Shown one piece after another: positions 43,386-56,239 of a DNA stretch of 64,000 nucleotides; position 1 is the first letter of the stretch; each line of letters begins with the position of its first letter. The stretch is taken from NCBI RefSeq assembly GCF_900312995.1, contig NZ_ONZI01000002.1:620001-684000 (forward strand), given 5' to 3'. The stretch is from Kushneria phyllosphaerae. GTDB taxonomy: Bacteria > Pseudomonadota > Gammaproteobacteria > Pseudomonadales > Halomonadaceae. The notes below the pieces were generated by a model, which worked only from the letters and a program-made list of their open reading frames with translations, was not told the origin of the DNA and did no database searches. A program made the position numbers and the translations under genes.

Positions 43386-44623
43386 ACGTCCATAGCCTCG
43401 CGGCGGGGAAAGAGCTGCTGCATCAGACCTTCGTTATGAGATTTGAGGGCATCGAGTTTGTCCGAATTGATAGCGATTAACGCATCAAGTGATGACAGGC
43501 AATTAGCGATCATCCGCTGCTCATCAATATGAGGAATTGGCAATGAAATCTGAGCAAAATCTTTGAAGTACAGACGCAAACGATCTTTGGTCAAACCTTG
43601 TGAGTGTGCAGTTAACGTATTCAAGAAGTCATGAGTCTTGAATAGATAACCAAAGAAACTCGGGCAAACATTAAGCTTTGGCTTCAACACAACATATGCA
43701 GGACTAACCATACAATCTTCGCTGGCAACCCCTGAAGCCCCCTGCCACATCCGCATCATGTTATAAATGAGATCATATCTTAGAGCTTTTTTATTACCTG
43801 ATGCCTGCGAAATGTTGTCAATTTTTCTCTCCAAGCTATCACGCTTAGTAACTCCATCATTAATTGTAACGGAGTAGAGTGGCAAATCGTCTTCGCCTTT
43901 TTCGGTACGGTTTGAAAAGAGCAGCCCTGCATTCTTATATTGCCAACTCCCCAACTCCCGAAACTCTGGAAAGCGCAACCGGGGAACGGTTTCGCCTTCC
44001 TTGGGAAAGAGTTGCTGCATCAACCCTTTTTTATGGGTCTTGAGGGCATCGATCTTATTCGCTTGCGCAGCGATCAGTGCATCAAGGGACGAAAAGAAAT
44101 TGGCAATTTTTTGCTGTTCTTCTGTATTGGGTACTGCAAGGATGTATTCCTTCATTAAAGAAATATCACCTCTTGGCATTTTTACACCCTTAGCCCCCTT
44201 CATCACGTAATCTATGAAAGCGTCGCTTTTCAAAAGCGAGGCAAAAAATGAGCTATTGACCCCGCTTTTTGGTCGCACTACAACCACATCATTTGATGCC
44301 CCTCCTTTTCTATCTGCCACCCAAATCTTCTTTAAATATGGGCGGATATTGGCAACCAACACGTCTCCGGGCGTGTAAGTTGTAAATGATCCAGAAGGTG
44401 GGAGCTTAGAAGCTTTCTTTATTCCACCAAAATCCGGGAGTATATTTTCTGTACTAATATAGCTATCTAAATTAAGTTCATTTAGTCGAGTTCGATTTTT
44501 AACAAAATCTGATACATCTTTATCGCCAAGCCTTTTAATTTCCCACTCTCCCGCGCCCCGAAACTTGGGGAAACGCAATCGGGGCACCAATGCCTGTCTT
44601 TCTATCTTCATTGTTTTACTCAT
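43382..44623 (-). CDS. hsdS: Type I restriction-modification specificity subunit HsdS
   Basis: 413 residues with two target-recognition domains, each headed by PRLRFPxFR (PRLRFPKFRGAGEW and PRLRFPEFRELGSW) and each followed by a conserved helix (LDALIAAQANKIDALKTH and LDALIAINSDKLDALKSH, both ending GLMQQLFP). The two halves read different half-sites of a bipartite DNA target. The start at 44623 overlaps the hsdR end by eight bases; the ATG at 44611 is an alternative. Base composition of the recognition domains is clearly A/T-rich, a common sign of exchange. Confidence 0.94.
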   Translation of the reverse strand: MSKTMKIERQALVPRLRFPKFRGAGEWEIKRLGDKDVSDFVKNRTRLNELNLDSYISTENILPDFGGIKKASKLPPSGSFTTYTPGDVLVANIRPYLKKIWVADRKGGASNDVVVVRPKSGVNSSFFASLLKSDAFIDYVMKGAKGVKMPRGDISLMKEYILAVPNTEEQQKIANFFSSLDALIAAQANKIDALKTHKKGLMQQLFPKEGETVPRLRFPEFRELGSWQYKNAGLLFSNRTEKGEDDLPLYSVTINDGVTKRDSLERKIDNISQASGNKKALRYDLIYNMMRMWQGASGVASEDCMVSPAYVVLKPKLNVCPSFFGYLFKTHDFLNTLTAHSQGLTKDRLRLYFKDFAQISLPIPHIDEQRMIANCLSSLDALIAINSDKLDALKSHNEGLMQQLFPRREAMDV

Positions 44624-47600
44624 ATGCCGCCAACCCTGAAATCTCACGCCCACCGGCCTGTTTCTTTAAAAACGGCACTAGTTCGTTCATCAATTTCACC
44701 TCAGCCTTGCTGCGCACTTTCCAGCTTAGCTCCAAGGTTTCAAACAAATCACTTAGCTGCTCGCCGTCGAAGATCATGCGGTCCAGAATGCCGTCTACGA
44801 AGTTTTGCAAAGCGTCGCGATCCAGCCCATGCCGTTCTGCCAAAGCGATGATTTCGTTGTGGGCCTTTCGAGTCTTGAAGGCCTGGTAGCCGTCACGAAT
44901 CTTCTGCTCGCTCAGTCCCTGCCCGGCTTCCAGTCCTTTAATGTATTCGATGATATCCTCCCGCTCATCCATCAAGTTGCTGCTGGCGCCGAGCAAGTTG
45001 ATAAGCTGATCGCGGCTCATGGTCTTCTTGCTGGGCTTGTCTTGGCTGAAGCGGGCAATCAGCCCCATGATGTAGTCATAGTCGATCAACGCTGACGAGA
45101 AGAGCACGAACTCGAAATCTAGCTGCTCGATGGCCTCCTGAGCCTCGGAGGTTTGCTCGCCGGTTTTGCCCTGCTGTTGCTTAAGACGCTGGGCGGTCTC
45201 CAGATAGGCGCCTCTTAATGAACGCAGATCGTCCTCGGGCAGAATGGTGTCGATGCGCTGCTTTTGTTCCTCGTCCAGATCAGTGTATTGGTCAAGTCGG
45301 GTCTTGAGGCGCTGCACTTCCTTAAAGCGGTTGACGAACTCGATGCGCGCAGTATCGCCCTTGAGGTTGTAAACACCTTTAGGTTCGGCCACGACATTCC
45401 GCTCGGTCAAAAAGTGCTCGATTCCGGCAACGGCTTGTTCATATTTTTCAATCACCGTAGGCGCAGGGTCCACCAGCCAGATTTCACGAGAACGACCGGC
45501 GTCTTCGCCGGAGAAGAGCGCTATGGCCTCATCTACGGCTTGATTCTGGCCACGAAAGTCGAGGATGTTGCCATAGGGTTTGGTGTCGTTGAGTACGCGA
45601 TTGGTACGCGAGAAGGCCTGAATCAGGCCATGATGCTTGAGGTTCTTGTCCACGTACAGGGTATTGAGGTACTTGGAATCGAAGCCGGTAAGTAGCATAT
45701 CCACTACAATCGTGATGTCGATCTTGTGTTTGTGCGGCAGATCGCTATTGGGGTATTGCTGATTCTTGATGCGCTGCTGCACATCCTGATAGTAGCGGTC
45801 GAACTCGCTTACGCTATGGCTGGTGTCGTAGTGGGTGTTGTAGCCGGTAACGATCTCTTGCAAGGCGGCCTTTTTCTGCTCCGGTTCCTGCTGGTTGTCA
45901 GCCTTTTCTTGGGGTAGGTCTTCCTGCAGTTGCTTCACATCCTTATCGCCATTAGCTGGGGGCGAAAAAACGCAGACGATATTCAGTGGAGCATAGTCCG
46001 CATCTTCGGCCCGACGCTCGGACTGAATCTCTTTGAACAGCCGATAATAGCTGATGGCGTCGTTAATGGAGGCAGTAGCTAGCACGGCATTGAAGCGGCG
46101 CTGGTTGGTGGCAGCATCATGCTTGGCCAAAATAGCGTCCACCACCGCTCCTTGGGTCAGGGTCTGATTAGGCTTGACTTTGGCTTTTTTAGGTTTGCTA
46201 TCGATGCCTTTACCGTCCCTGCCCAGCGGGTTGGTTTCAGGCTTAAAATAATCGATATGAAAACGCAGCACATTGCGGTCATCAATGGCGTGGGTGATGG
46301 TATAAGCGTGCAATTGCTTTTCGAAGATGTCTTTGGTGGTGCGGTAGCTACCGACGGTACCGTCAATTTTCTTGTAGCTAGTGTTGTCGTCAAAGATGGG
46401 CGTGCCGGTAAAGCCGAATAGCTGCGCCCTCGGGAAGAACGCCTTGATTGCTTTGTGATTATCGCCAAACTGAGAGCGGTGGCACTCGTCGAAGATGATG
46501 ACGATGCGCTTGTCGCGAAGTGGAGCAAGCCGCTCCTTATAGGTCTTTTTGCCTTTTTCCTTATGCTGCTGGGCTTTCTTGCTAGTCTCATCTAGGGCTA
46601 GGCCAAGCTTTTGAATGGTGGTAACGATTACCTTATCGGCGTAATCCTCTGAAAGCAGGCGACTTACCAAGGTTTCAGTGTTGGTGTTTTCCTCAACACA
46701 GCCTTCCTGAAAGCGGTTGAATTCCTCGCGGGTCTGGCGATCCAGATCTTTGCGGTCAACCACAAACAGGCATTTTTCTATATCTGGATTGTCTTTAAGC
46801 AGAGTGGACGCCTTGAAGGAGGTAAGCGTCTTGCCGCTGCCAGTGGTGTGCCAGATGTAGCCGTTGCCCCGGTTCTGATGAATGCAATCGACAATGGCTT
46901 TGACCGCATAGATTTGGTAAGGCCGCATGATCATTAGCTTTTGCTCACTGGCTACTAACACCATATAGCGGCTAATCATCTGGCCTAGAGTACATTTAGC
47001 AAGGAAGGTCTCAGCGAAGTCATCTAAATGAGTGATCTTGCTGTTGGTTTTATCTGCCCACTGGTAAATAGGCAGAAAGCGCTCATCGGCGTTGAAGGCG
47101 AAATGCTGAATCTGGTTGTTAGCAAAGTACCAAGTCTGAGCGCGATTGCTAATGATGAACAGTTGTATGAAACAGAGCAGTGTATTTGTGTAACCGTTGC
47201 CAGGGTCATTGCGGTATTCGACAATCTGTTCCATGGCCCGCCGCGGATTGATACCTAATGTTTTCAGTTCGATCTGAACCAATGGAAGACCGTTGATGAG
47301 CAGGATCACATCATAACGATGGTAGCTGCTATCGGTGTTGATACGCAGTTGATTGATGACCTCGAAGTCGTTTTTACACCAATCCTTGAGGTTAACCAGC
47401 ATGTAGTGCAGCGGTGTGCTGTCCTCACGCTGGAAATAGCCATACTCCCGCAGAGTTTTAGCAGTCTGGAAGACATCGGCGTTGATGATTTCGTCACGCA
47501 GGCGAGCGAACTCGGCGTCAGTCAAACGGACGCGGTTGAGGGCCTCGAATTTGTTGCGAAAATTATTCTCTAGAGTAGTTTTGTCGCGGATATCCGGGCG

Positions 47601-47669
47601 ATAGATATACTTGAGCTCTTCAAGCTTTCGAATCAATCCCTGCTCTATCTGGAATTCAGTAGATGACAT
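44616..47669 (-). CDS. hsdR: Type I restriction endonuclease subunit HsdR
   Basis: 1017 residues. The N-terminal nuclease domain has the D...ExK pattern (HRYDVILLINGLPLVQIELK). The translocase has Walker A HTTGSGKTLTSF, DECH in IIFDECHRSQFG and motif III FTGTPIFDDN, followed by the second RecA-like domain (VVDMLLTGFDSKYLNTLYVD, then SRTNRVL). A helical C-terminal domain docks on HsdMS. It translocates DNA and cuts unmethylated targets at a distance. It is first in the operon, with an A/T-rich promoter region before it (47670-47770). Confidence 0.95.
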   Translation of the reverse strand: MSSTEFQIEQGLIRKLEELKYIYRPDIRDKTTLENNFRNKFEALNRVRLTDAEFARLRDEIINADVFQTAKTLREYGYFQREDSTPLHYMLVNLKDWCKNDFEVINQLRINTDSSYHRYDVILLINGLPLVQIELKTLGINPRRAMEQIVEYRNDPGNGYTNTLLCFIQLFIISNRAQTWYFANNQIQHFAFNADERFLPIYQWADKTNSKITHLDDFAETFLAKCTLGQMISRYMVLVASEQKLMIMRPYQIYAVKAIVDCIHQNRGNGYIWHTTGSGKTLTSFKASTLLKDNPDIEKCLFVVDRKDLDRQTREEFNRFQEGCVEENTNTETLVSRLLSEDYADKVIVTTIQKLGLALDETSKKAQQHKEKGKKTYKERLAPLRDKRIVIIFDECHRSQFGDNHKAIKAFFPRAQLFGFTGTPIFDDNTSYKKIDGTVGSYRTTKDIFEKQLHAYTITHAIDDRNVLRFHIDYFKPETNPLGRDGKGIDSKPKKAKVKPNQTLTQGAVVDAILAKHDAATNQRRFNAVLATASINDAISYYRLFKEIQSERRAEDADYAPLNIVCVFSPPANGDKDVKQLQEDLPQEKADNQQEPEQKKAALQEIVTGYNTHYDTSHSVSEFDRYYQDVQQRIKNQQYPNSDLPHKHKIDITIVVDMLLTGFDSKYLNTLYVDKNLKHHGLIQAFSRTNRVLNDTKPYGNILDFRGQNQAVDEAIALFSGEDAGRSREIWLVDPAPTVIEKYEQAVAGIEHFLTERNVVAEPKGVYNLKGDTARIEFVNRFKEVQRLKTRLDQYTDLDEEQKQRIDTILPEDDLRSLRGAYLETAQRLKQQQGKTGEQTSEAQEAIEQLDFEFVLFSSALIDYDYIMGLIARFSQDKPSKKTMSRDQLINLLGASSNLMDEREDIIEYIKGLEAGQGLSEQKIRDGYQAFKTRKAHNEIIALAERHGLDRDALQNFVDGILDRMIFDGEQLSDLFETLELSWKVRSKAEVKLMNELVPFLKKQAGGREISGLAAYE

Positions 47670-47772
47670 TTTGCAAATCCAACAATTAATTATCAGTATC
47701 CCAAAAAGCTTTTGCTAGATTACGCTTTGCCGAAAGTTGTTGCCATTCAATAACAAGCTCTTAAAACACGAC

Positions 47773-47807
47773 AAAACCACCAGCAATCGCTCACTGGTGG
47801 CTTTTTA
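47773..47807. terminator. Bidirectional terminator after guaA
   Basis: CCACCAG (47777-47783) pairs with CTGGTGG (47794-47800). T runs follow on both strands (CTTTTT on plus, TTTTG on minus). It ends the guaA transcript and marks the right border of the restriction island. Confidence 0.8.
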
Positions 47808-47840
47808 AACTAATGCTATACAGCTATTCCGGTTTGGAAG

Positions 47841-49415
47841 TTATTCCCACTCGATCGTCGCGGGCGGCTTGCTGCTGACGTCATAGGTCACGCGCGACAC
47901 GCCGCTGATCTCGTTGATGATGCGACCGGAGACCTTCTCCAGCAGCTCATACGGCAGGTGCGCCCAGCGGGCGGTCATGAAGTCGATGGTTTCTACCGCA
48001 CGCAGCGCGATGACCCATTCGTAGCGGCGGCCATCCCCGACCACGCCCACGGATTTGACCGGCAGGAACACGGCAAAGGCCTGGCTGGTCTTGTGGTACC
48101 AGTCGGCGTTGTGCAGCTCTTCGATGAAGATGGCATCCGCCTCGCGCAGAATGTCGGCGTATTCCTTCTTCACTTCACCGAGAATGCGCACGCCCAGGCC
48201 CGGCCCGGGGAACGGGTGACGGTAAACCATGTCGTACGGCAAGCCGAGTTCGAGGCCGAGCTTGCGCACCTCGTCCTTGAACAGTTCGCGCAGCGGTTCG
48301 ACCAGCTTGAGCTTCATGGTCTCCGGCAGGCCACCCACGTTGTGGTGCGACTTGATGACGTGCGCCTTGCCGGTTTTCGAGGCGGCGGATTCGATCACGT
48401 CCGGATAGATGGTGCCCTGAGCGAGAAAATCCACGCCGTCGATCTTCGCGGCTTCACGGTCGAACACGTCGATGAAGGTGTTGCCGATCGCCTTGCGCTT
48501 GGCTTCGGGGTCATTCACGCCCTTGAGCTTGCCGAGAAACTCGTCTTCGGCATCGACACGAATGACGCGCACGCCCATGTGCTGGGCGAAGGTGTCCATC
48601 ACCTGGGCGCCTTCATCCTTGCGCAGCAGGCCGTTATCAACGAAAACGCAGGTGAGCTGATCGCCGATCGCCTTGTGCAGCAGCGCTGCCACCACGGAGG
48701 AATCCACTCCGCCGGACAGGCCGAGCAGGACGTGACGGTCACCGACCTGTTCGCGAACACGCATCGAAAGATCCTCGATGATCTTCGCCGGGGTCCAGAG
48801 CTTTTCACAGCCGCAGATTTCGAGCACGAAGCGCTCGAGAATGCGCTGGCCCTGGGTGGTGTGGGTCACTTCCGGGTGGAACTGCACGGCATACAAACGC
48901 TTTTCGGCCCAGCTCATGGCGGCGATCGGGCAGCTCGGCGTGGAGGCGGTGATCTCGAACTGTTCGGGGACGGTGGCAACCTTGTCACCATGGCTCATCC
49001 ACACGTCCAGCAGGGCATCGCCGTGCTCACCGATGTGGTCCTTGATGCCGCCAAGCAGGTCATCCTCAGAGGAGACGCTGATCTGGGCATAGCCAAATTC
49101 GCGTTTCTCGGAGCCTTCGGTGGCACCGCCGAGCTGAGCGGCCATGGTCTGCATGCCGTAGCAGATGCCAAACACCGGCAGGCCCATGTCGAACACACAC
49201 TGGGGCGCACGCGGGGAATCCAGCTCCGAGACCGATTCCGGCCCGCCGGAGAGGATGATGCCGTTGGGGTTGTACTCGCGGATCTCTTCTTCGGTGATGT
49301 CGAAGGCGCGCACTTCCGAATAGACCCCGATCTCGCGCACGCGGCGGGCGATCAGCTGGGTGTACTGGGAGCCAAAATCGAGAATCAGAATCTTGTGGGC
49401 ATGAATGTCGGTCAT
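47841..49415 (-). CDS. guaA: GMP synthase (glutamine-hydrolysing) GuaA
   Basis: 524 residues, normal length. It converts XMP to GMP. The class I glutaminase domain has [20 protein letters not shown], the nucleophile cysteine in VFGICYGMQ and the His-x-Glu in QFHPEVTHT. The PP-loop ATP pyrophosphatase motif is LSGGVDSSV. The C-terminus ends [15 protein letters not shown], as in all GuaA. It lies downstream of guaB with a hairpin in the 169-bp gap. Confidence 0.98.
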   Translation of the reverse strand: MTDIHAHKILILDFGSQYTQLIARRVREIGVYSEVRAFDITEEEIREYNPNGIILSGGPESVSELDSPRAPQCVFDMGLPVFGICYGMQTMAAQLGGATEGSEKREFGYAQISVSSEDDLLGGIKDHIGEHGDALLDVWMSHGDKVATVPEQFEITASTPSCPIAAMSWAEKRLYAVQFHPEVTHTTQGQRILERFVLEICGCEKLWTPAKIIEDLSMRVREQVGDRHVLLGLSGGVDSSVVAALLHKAIGDQLTCVFVDNGLLRKDEGAQVMDTFAQHMGVRVIRVDAEDEFLGKLKGVNDPEAKRKAIGNTFIDVFDREAAKIDGVDFLAQGTIYPDVIESAASKTGKAHVIKSHHNVGGLPETMKLKLVEPLRELFKDEVRKLGLELGLPYDMVYRHPFPGPGLGVRILGEVKKEYADILREADAIFIEELHNADWYHKTSQAFAVFLPVKSVGVVGDGRRYEWVIALRAVETIDFMTARWAHLPYELLEKVSGRIINEISGVSRVTYDVSSKPPATIEWE

Positions 49416-49454
49416 GGGATCTCTCTACACAGCCGAGAACGGCGAGGATATAAA

Positions 49455-49484
49455 TAAACAAGCGGGAAGCTTTCGCCTCCCGCT
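49455..49484 (-). terminator. Hairpin between guaB and guaA (intercistronic terminator or attenuator)
   Basis: On the minus strand AGCGGGAGGC-GAAA-GCTTCCCGCT (49461-49484) forms a stem with a GAAA tetraloop, followed by TGTTTATTTA. It could partly terminate the guaB transcript or stabilise processed mRNA, giving different amounts of the two enzymes. Confidence 0.6.
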
Positions 49485-49584
49485 CTTCAATCCGGGCAAC
49501 CTCGTCACCGAGGCACATGCCCTGCCCGCCCCGATACCCGAGGGCACGTGATGGCCAAAGGTTCGGGTCAGACAGGGCACGCCA

Positions 49585-52610
<3,026 letters not shown>

Positions 52611-53969
52611 TCACAGCGGGCCTGTAACGTAGGCCGGCTTGAAGCTGTTGGGATCGAGTTCGTGACGCGCGAGCAGCTTGTAGAAGTCGGTGCGGTTGCG
52701 CCCGGCAATGCGCGCGGCCTGGGTAACGTTGCCTTCGGTGATCTTGAGCACCTTGACCAGGTAGCCGTGCTCGAAACCGGCCCGCGCGGCATTGAACGAT
52801 GGCAGCGCGTTGTCCTCGGAGGCCAGCGCCTGTGCCACCAGCGCATGGGCGATAATCGGCGCACTGGACAGCGCCACGCACTGTTCGACCACGTTGACCA
52901 GCTGGCGCACGTTGCCCGGCCAGGCATGGGAGGCCAGCAGGTTAATGGCCTCCTTCGAGAACCCCTTCACCGAAGGCTTGTGTCGATCGGCGGCCAGCTC
53001 CAGGTGATAGCGCGCCAGAATGGGAATGTCCTCGGGGCGCTCACGCAGGGCCGGCAGGCGCAGGTTGACCACATTGAGCCGGTAGAACAGATCCTCGCGG
53101 AAGGTGCCCTCGCTCATTGCGGCGTTGAGATCCCGGTGGGTCGCGGAGATCACGCGGACATCCACATCGACGCTCTGCGTGCTGCCCAGCGGACGTACCT
53201 GACGCTCCTGAAGCACCCGCAGCAGCTTGACCTGCAGTGACAGGGGCATGTCGCCGATTTCATCGAGAAAGAGCGTGCCACCATGCGCGGCCTGAAAAAG
53301 GCCTTCATGCGCGTTCACCGCGCCGGTAAAGGCACCGCGGGCATGGCCGAACAGTTCACTTTCCAGCAGCTGTTCGGGCAGCGCCCCACAGTTGATGGCG
53401 ATAAAAGGATGCTCGGCGCGGGCACTGGCGCGATGCAGGGCACGCGCCAGAAGCTCCTTGCCAGAGCCGGAGGGGCCGGAGAGCAGGACGCTGACATCGC
53501 TGCCGGCCACCTTGCCGGCCTGCTCAAGCACCTGCTCCATGACCGTACTGCGGGTGATGATGTCGCGACGCCAGGCAGGGTCTGCCTGACCGCTGGCCGG
53601 TGAGGTCTGCATGAGCGCCTCGTCCACCAGGGCAAAGAGTTCGGTACGATCGATGGGCTTTGTCAGAAAGCCGAATACCCCCTGACGGGTGGCGTTGACG
53701 GCTTCGGGAATGGAGCCGTGCGCGGTCAGGATAATGACCGGCAGGCCCGGATGACGGGACTGGATCTCCCCGAACAGCGCCATGCCGTCCATGCCATCCA
53801 TGCGCAGGTCCGACAGGACCAGATCGGGGCGCTGCTGCTCGACCAGTGACAGTGCCTGGGCCCCGCTTTCAACGGTACTGACCCGATAGCCACGGCTTTC
53901 AAGACGCATTCCCAATAGCCTGAGAAGGCTTGGATCATCGTCGACCAATAGCAGATGGGCAGTTTTCAC
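52611..53969 (-). CDS. glrR: Sigma-54-dependent response regulator GlrR
   Basis: 452 residues. The start is GTG 53969, with AAGGAG six bases upstream, rather than GTG 53987. The receiver domain has LLVDDDPSLLRLLG, Asp in LVLSDLRMDGMDG and Lys in FLTKPIDRTEL. The AAA+ domain has Walker A GPSGSGKELLARA, the sigma-54 loop GAFTGA, and GGTLFLDEIGDM. The Fis-like C-terminus is GNVTQAARIAGRNRTDFYKL. It is the partner of GlrK; in enterobacteria GlrR activates glmY and rpoE from sigma-54 promoters. Confidence 0.94.
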   Translation of the reverse strand: MKTAHLLLVDDDPSLLRLLGMRLESRGYRVSTVESGAQALSLVEQQRPDLVLSDLRMDGMDGMALFGEIQSRHPGLPVIILTAHGSIPEAVNATRQGVFGFLTKPIDRTELFALVDEALMQTSPASGQADPAWRRDIITRSTVMEQVLEQAGKVAGSDVSVLLSGPSGSGKELLARALHRASARAEHPFIAINCGALPEQLLESELFGHARGAFTGAVNAHEGLFQAAHGGTLFLDEIGDMPLSLQVKLLRVLQERQVRPLGSTQSVDVDVRVISATHRDLNAAMSEGTFREDLFYRLNVVNLRLPALRERPEDIPILARYHLELAADRHKPSVKGFSKEAINLLASHAWPGNVRQLVNVVEQCVALSSAPIIAHALVAQALASEDNALPSFNAARAGFEHGYLVKVLKITEGNVTQAARIAGRNRTDFYKLLARHELDPNSFKPAYVTGPL

Positions 53970-54005
53970 GTATGTCTCCTTGCACACCCGACGCGCGAGG
54001 AGGGC

Positions 54006-54572
54006 TCAGGGGGTTTGCCTGGCGTTCATGCTCTCCTCTATCGCGGTCAGGGCGTCCAGTTTCTTTTTCAGCTCGACATTTTCCTGCTCCAGCGACTGTA
54101 TTTGCTGGCGCTGCCGACTGTTACCCTGAGTGCTGCGATTATGCTGTGCATCCAGCCTGGATTGAAGTCTGGATTGAAGATCAATGCGACGCTCCAGATC
54201 TCTTTGCCACTGCTGCAGCAAGGGCTGAATGCTCTCGGGGGCCTGAGCGGTATAGCGCTTGAACAGGGCCAGACCTGTCGGCCAGTGCGTGGCGTCTTCC
54301 TGAGAAAAGACCACCGCACGGGCCAGCCCGCCACGAGGCGTGTCGCTACTCATGTATTGAAGCACTTCATCACGCCATTGCTGTGTGCCGGTTTGCGCAG
54401 AACGACCAAAGGCGACCCATGTCGGCAGCAGGCATTCATCATCCACCATGGTGGGGATCCCCCGCGTGATGCACTCCTCGGCAGCGCCGGAAACGCGATC
54501 GCCCATCATGGCGCATCCGCTCAGCAGCAGGGTCGCTGTTAAAAGACTGCCTGCGATCAGATTGTGCTTCAT
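54006..54572 (-). CDS. qseG: QseG-like outer-membrane lipoprotein of the glr operon
   Basis: 188 residues. ATG 54572 is preferred to 54578 because AAGGA is seven bases upstream. The lipobox is TATLLLSGCAMM. After a helical domain there is a coiled-coil (RQQIQSLEQENVELKKKLDA). It sits between glrK and glrR exactly as qseG (yfhG) does in E. coli, where the lipoprotein interacts with the kinase and regulates it. The name relies mainly on this synteny. Confidence 0.75.
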   Translation of the reverse strand: MKHNLIAGSLLTATLLLSGCAMMGDRVSGAAEECITRGIPTMVDDECLLPTWVAFGRSAQTGTQQWRDEVLQYMSSDTPRGGLARAVVFSQEDATHWPTGLALFKRYTAQAPESIQPLLQQWQRDLERRIDLQSRLQSRLDAQHNRSTQGNSRQRQQIQSLEQENVELKKKLDALTAIEESMNARQTP

Positions 54573-54574
54573 TG

Positions 54575-56077
54575 TCATATCCTTGCCAGCGCCGCCTTTT
54601 CCCTTGCGGCCCGGGGTAAAGAAGGGTTGTCCTGTGAAGACTCTTCCACGATCCAGGGAAGTACCAGCTCAAAGCAGACTTCACAGCCGTTGATCGAATC
54701 CTCGATCAGACTCAGCGTGCCGTGCTGCGCCCGCGCGCTTTCGGCCGCCACCGACAGCCCGATGCCGGACCCCTTGAGCGGCCCCTTGCGCTGCGAGCTG
54801 CCCTGATAGAACGGCTCGAACAGATGGTCGCGGTCACGCTCGCTGATGGCCTGGCCGCTGTTGGCCACATCCAGCGTCAGGTGCTGCTGATCGGCGCTCG
54901 CTGAAATATAGAGCCGACCCTCGTCTGCGCCATAGGCAATGGCATTGGACACCAGATTGTCGAGTATACGAGCCGTACGTGCCCGATCAGCCTGCCAGTA
55001 CAGCGGCGCGCGACGCTCCTCGACGACCATGCCCTTTTGCTGCAGGGCGAGACGATGTTTGGAAAGCACCTCATGAATGACGCTTGCCACGTCAAAGCGC
55101 GTCACGTTGAGACGCCGATTCTGCTGGAGCAAATTGTAGTCCAGCAGCTGCTCGATCAGCGTTTGCAGCTCCTGACCGCTTTCATCGATCAAGAGGACGA
55201 TTTCACGCTGACGCTGACTCATCTCCCCGACCACGCCATCAGCCAGCAGTCCCGAACCTTCACGGATGCTGGCCAGCGGTGTCTTGAGCTCATGAGACAT
55301 GTGACGCAGGAACTGCTGCTTTTGTTCCTCGAGCTCACGCAGGCGCGCCGACAGCCATTCAAGGCGTTCTTCCAGATTGACCAGCTCCAGCGGGCCCTGA
55401 ATCGGGCGACTCTCCTCGGCATCCTCATTGCCGCCGATACCAAGGATGCGCTGCTCGAGCTGGCGAATCGGGCGAATGATACGCCAGGTAAAGAAGAGGA
55501 TCAGCATCAGACTGAACGAGACCAGTGCCAGCGTGGCCTGCCACAGTCGGGTGGTTACCTGATCGGCCTGGGCGCGAATCTCGTCGATGCGAGCATCCAC
55601 CTGGCGTCGCGTGGACTCGGCCAGCGCTTCCGTCGAGGCCGTAAAGCGGCTGAATTCGGACAGTTGCGCGCTCAGGCTCTCCTCGCCGGGCGTCGGCAGA
55701 GTCTCCAGCACGGTCAGCTGCTGACGCAGCGATTGCATCAGGGGGCTATCGCCCATGAATGCGGCGTGCTCGTTGAGCAGGTCGCTGTAGCGCGCGCGAC
55801 GCTCGCCATAGATTTCAAGCAGGCTCTGATCATCAAGCACCGCATACTGACGGGCGCTGCGTTCCATATCCGTGGAGAGGTTGGTCAGCTGACGGGCACG
55901 ACGGGTTTCGTCGACGGCCTCGCGGGCGCTGACATCAGCCAGCTCTGAAAGCTGGGAAAAACTTTGACCGGCGAGATGAATCAATACACCGATCGGCAGC
56001 ATGACCAACAAAAAGGCGGTCAATACCTGCTGAAGAAGGGATCGAGGACGCCACCGACGCTTTATTCGAGAAGCCAT
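54575..56077 (-). CDS. glrK: Sensor histidine kinase GlrK
   Basis: 500 residues. A transmembrane helix (LLQQVLTAFLLVMLPIGVLI), a periplasmic helical sensor of about 150 residues, a second transmembrane helix and HAMP are followed by the H-box LRHMSHELKTPLASIREGSG, the N-box NLVSNAIAYGADEG and the G-box GSGIGLSVAAESARAQHG. It phosphorylates GlrR. The operon order glrK-qseG-glrR is conserved. The signal in this organism is unknown. Confidence 0.92.
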   Translation of the reverse strand: MASRIKRRWRPRSLLQQVLTAFLLVMLPIGVLIHLAGQSFSQLSELADVSAREAVDETRRARQLTNLSTDMERSARQYAVLDDQSLLEIYGERRARYSDLLNEHAAFMGDSPLMQSLRQQLTVLETLPTPGEESLSAQLSEFSRFTASTEALAESTRRQVDARIDEIRAQADQVTTRLWQATLALVSFSLMLILFFTWRIIRPIRQLEQRILGIGGNEDAEESRPIQGPLELVNLEERLEWLSARLRELEEQKQQFLRHMSHELKTPLASIREGSGLLADGVVGEMSQRQREIVLLIDESGQELQTLIEQLLDYNLLQQNRRLNVTRFDVASVIHEVLSKHRLALQQKGMVVEERRAPLYWQADRARTARILDNLVSNAIAYGADEGRLYISASADQQHLTLDVANSGQAISERDRDHLFEPFYQGSSQRKGPLKGSGIGLSVAAESARAQHGTLSLIEDSINGCEVCFELVLPWIVEESSQDNPSLPRAAREKAALARI

Positions 56078-56210
56078 GAGTTGACAATCTCCGACAGGCG
56101 AGCCGTTAAATGAAATCGTGAGGAATGCGAGAGAGAATAACCGATATTCTCACCGTTCGATAACGTCCGTACACATTTTTCACTCATTCAGTTTCATTAG
56201 CCTCGATGGA

Positions 56211-56239
56211 ATAAAAAAAGAGCCGGCAAGGCCGGCTCT
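56211..56239 (-). terminator. Orphan terminator upstream of glrK
   Basis: AGAGCCGGC (56219-56227) pairs with GCCGGCTCT (56231-56239) around AAG; on the minus strand a TTTTTTT run follows (56213-56219). It would end a minus-strand transcript coming from 56240-56700, where no convincing protein gene exists. In E. coli the sRNA gene glmY occupies this position relative to glrK. Confidence 0.85.

Noticed and set aside
47958..49457. Long open frame (about 500 codons) on the plus strand opposite guaA
   Set aside because: It is the antisense shadow of a fully conserved guaA gene in high-G+C DNA; its protein is His/Gln/Asp-rich without any domain pattern.
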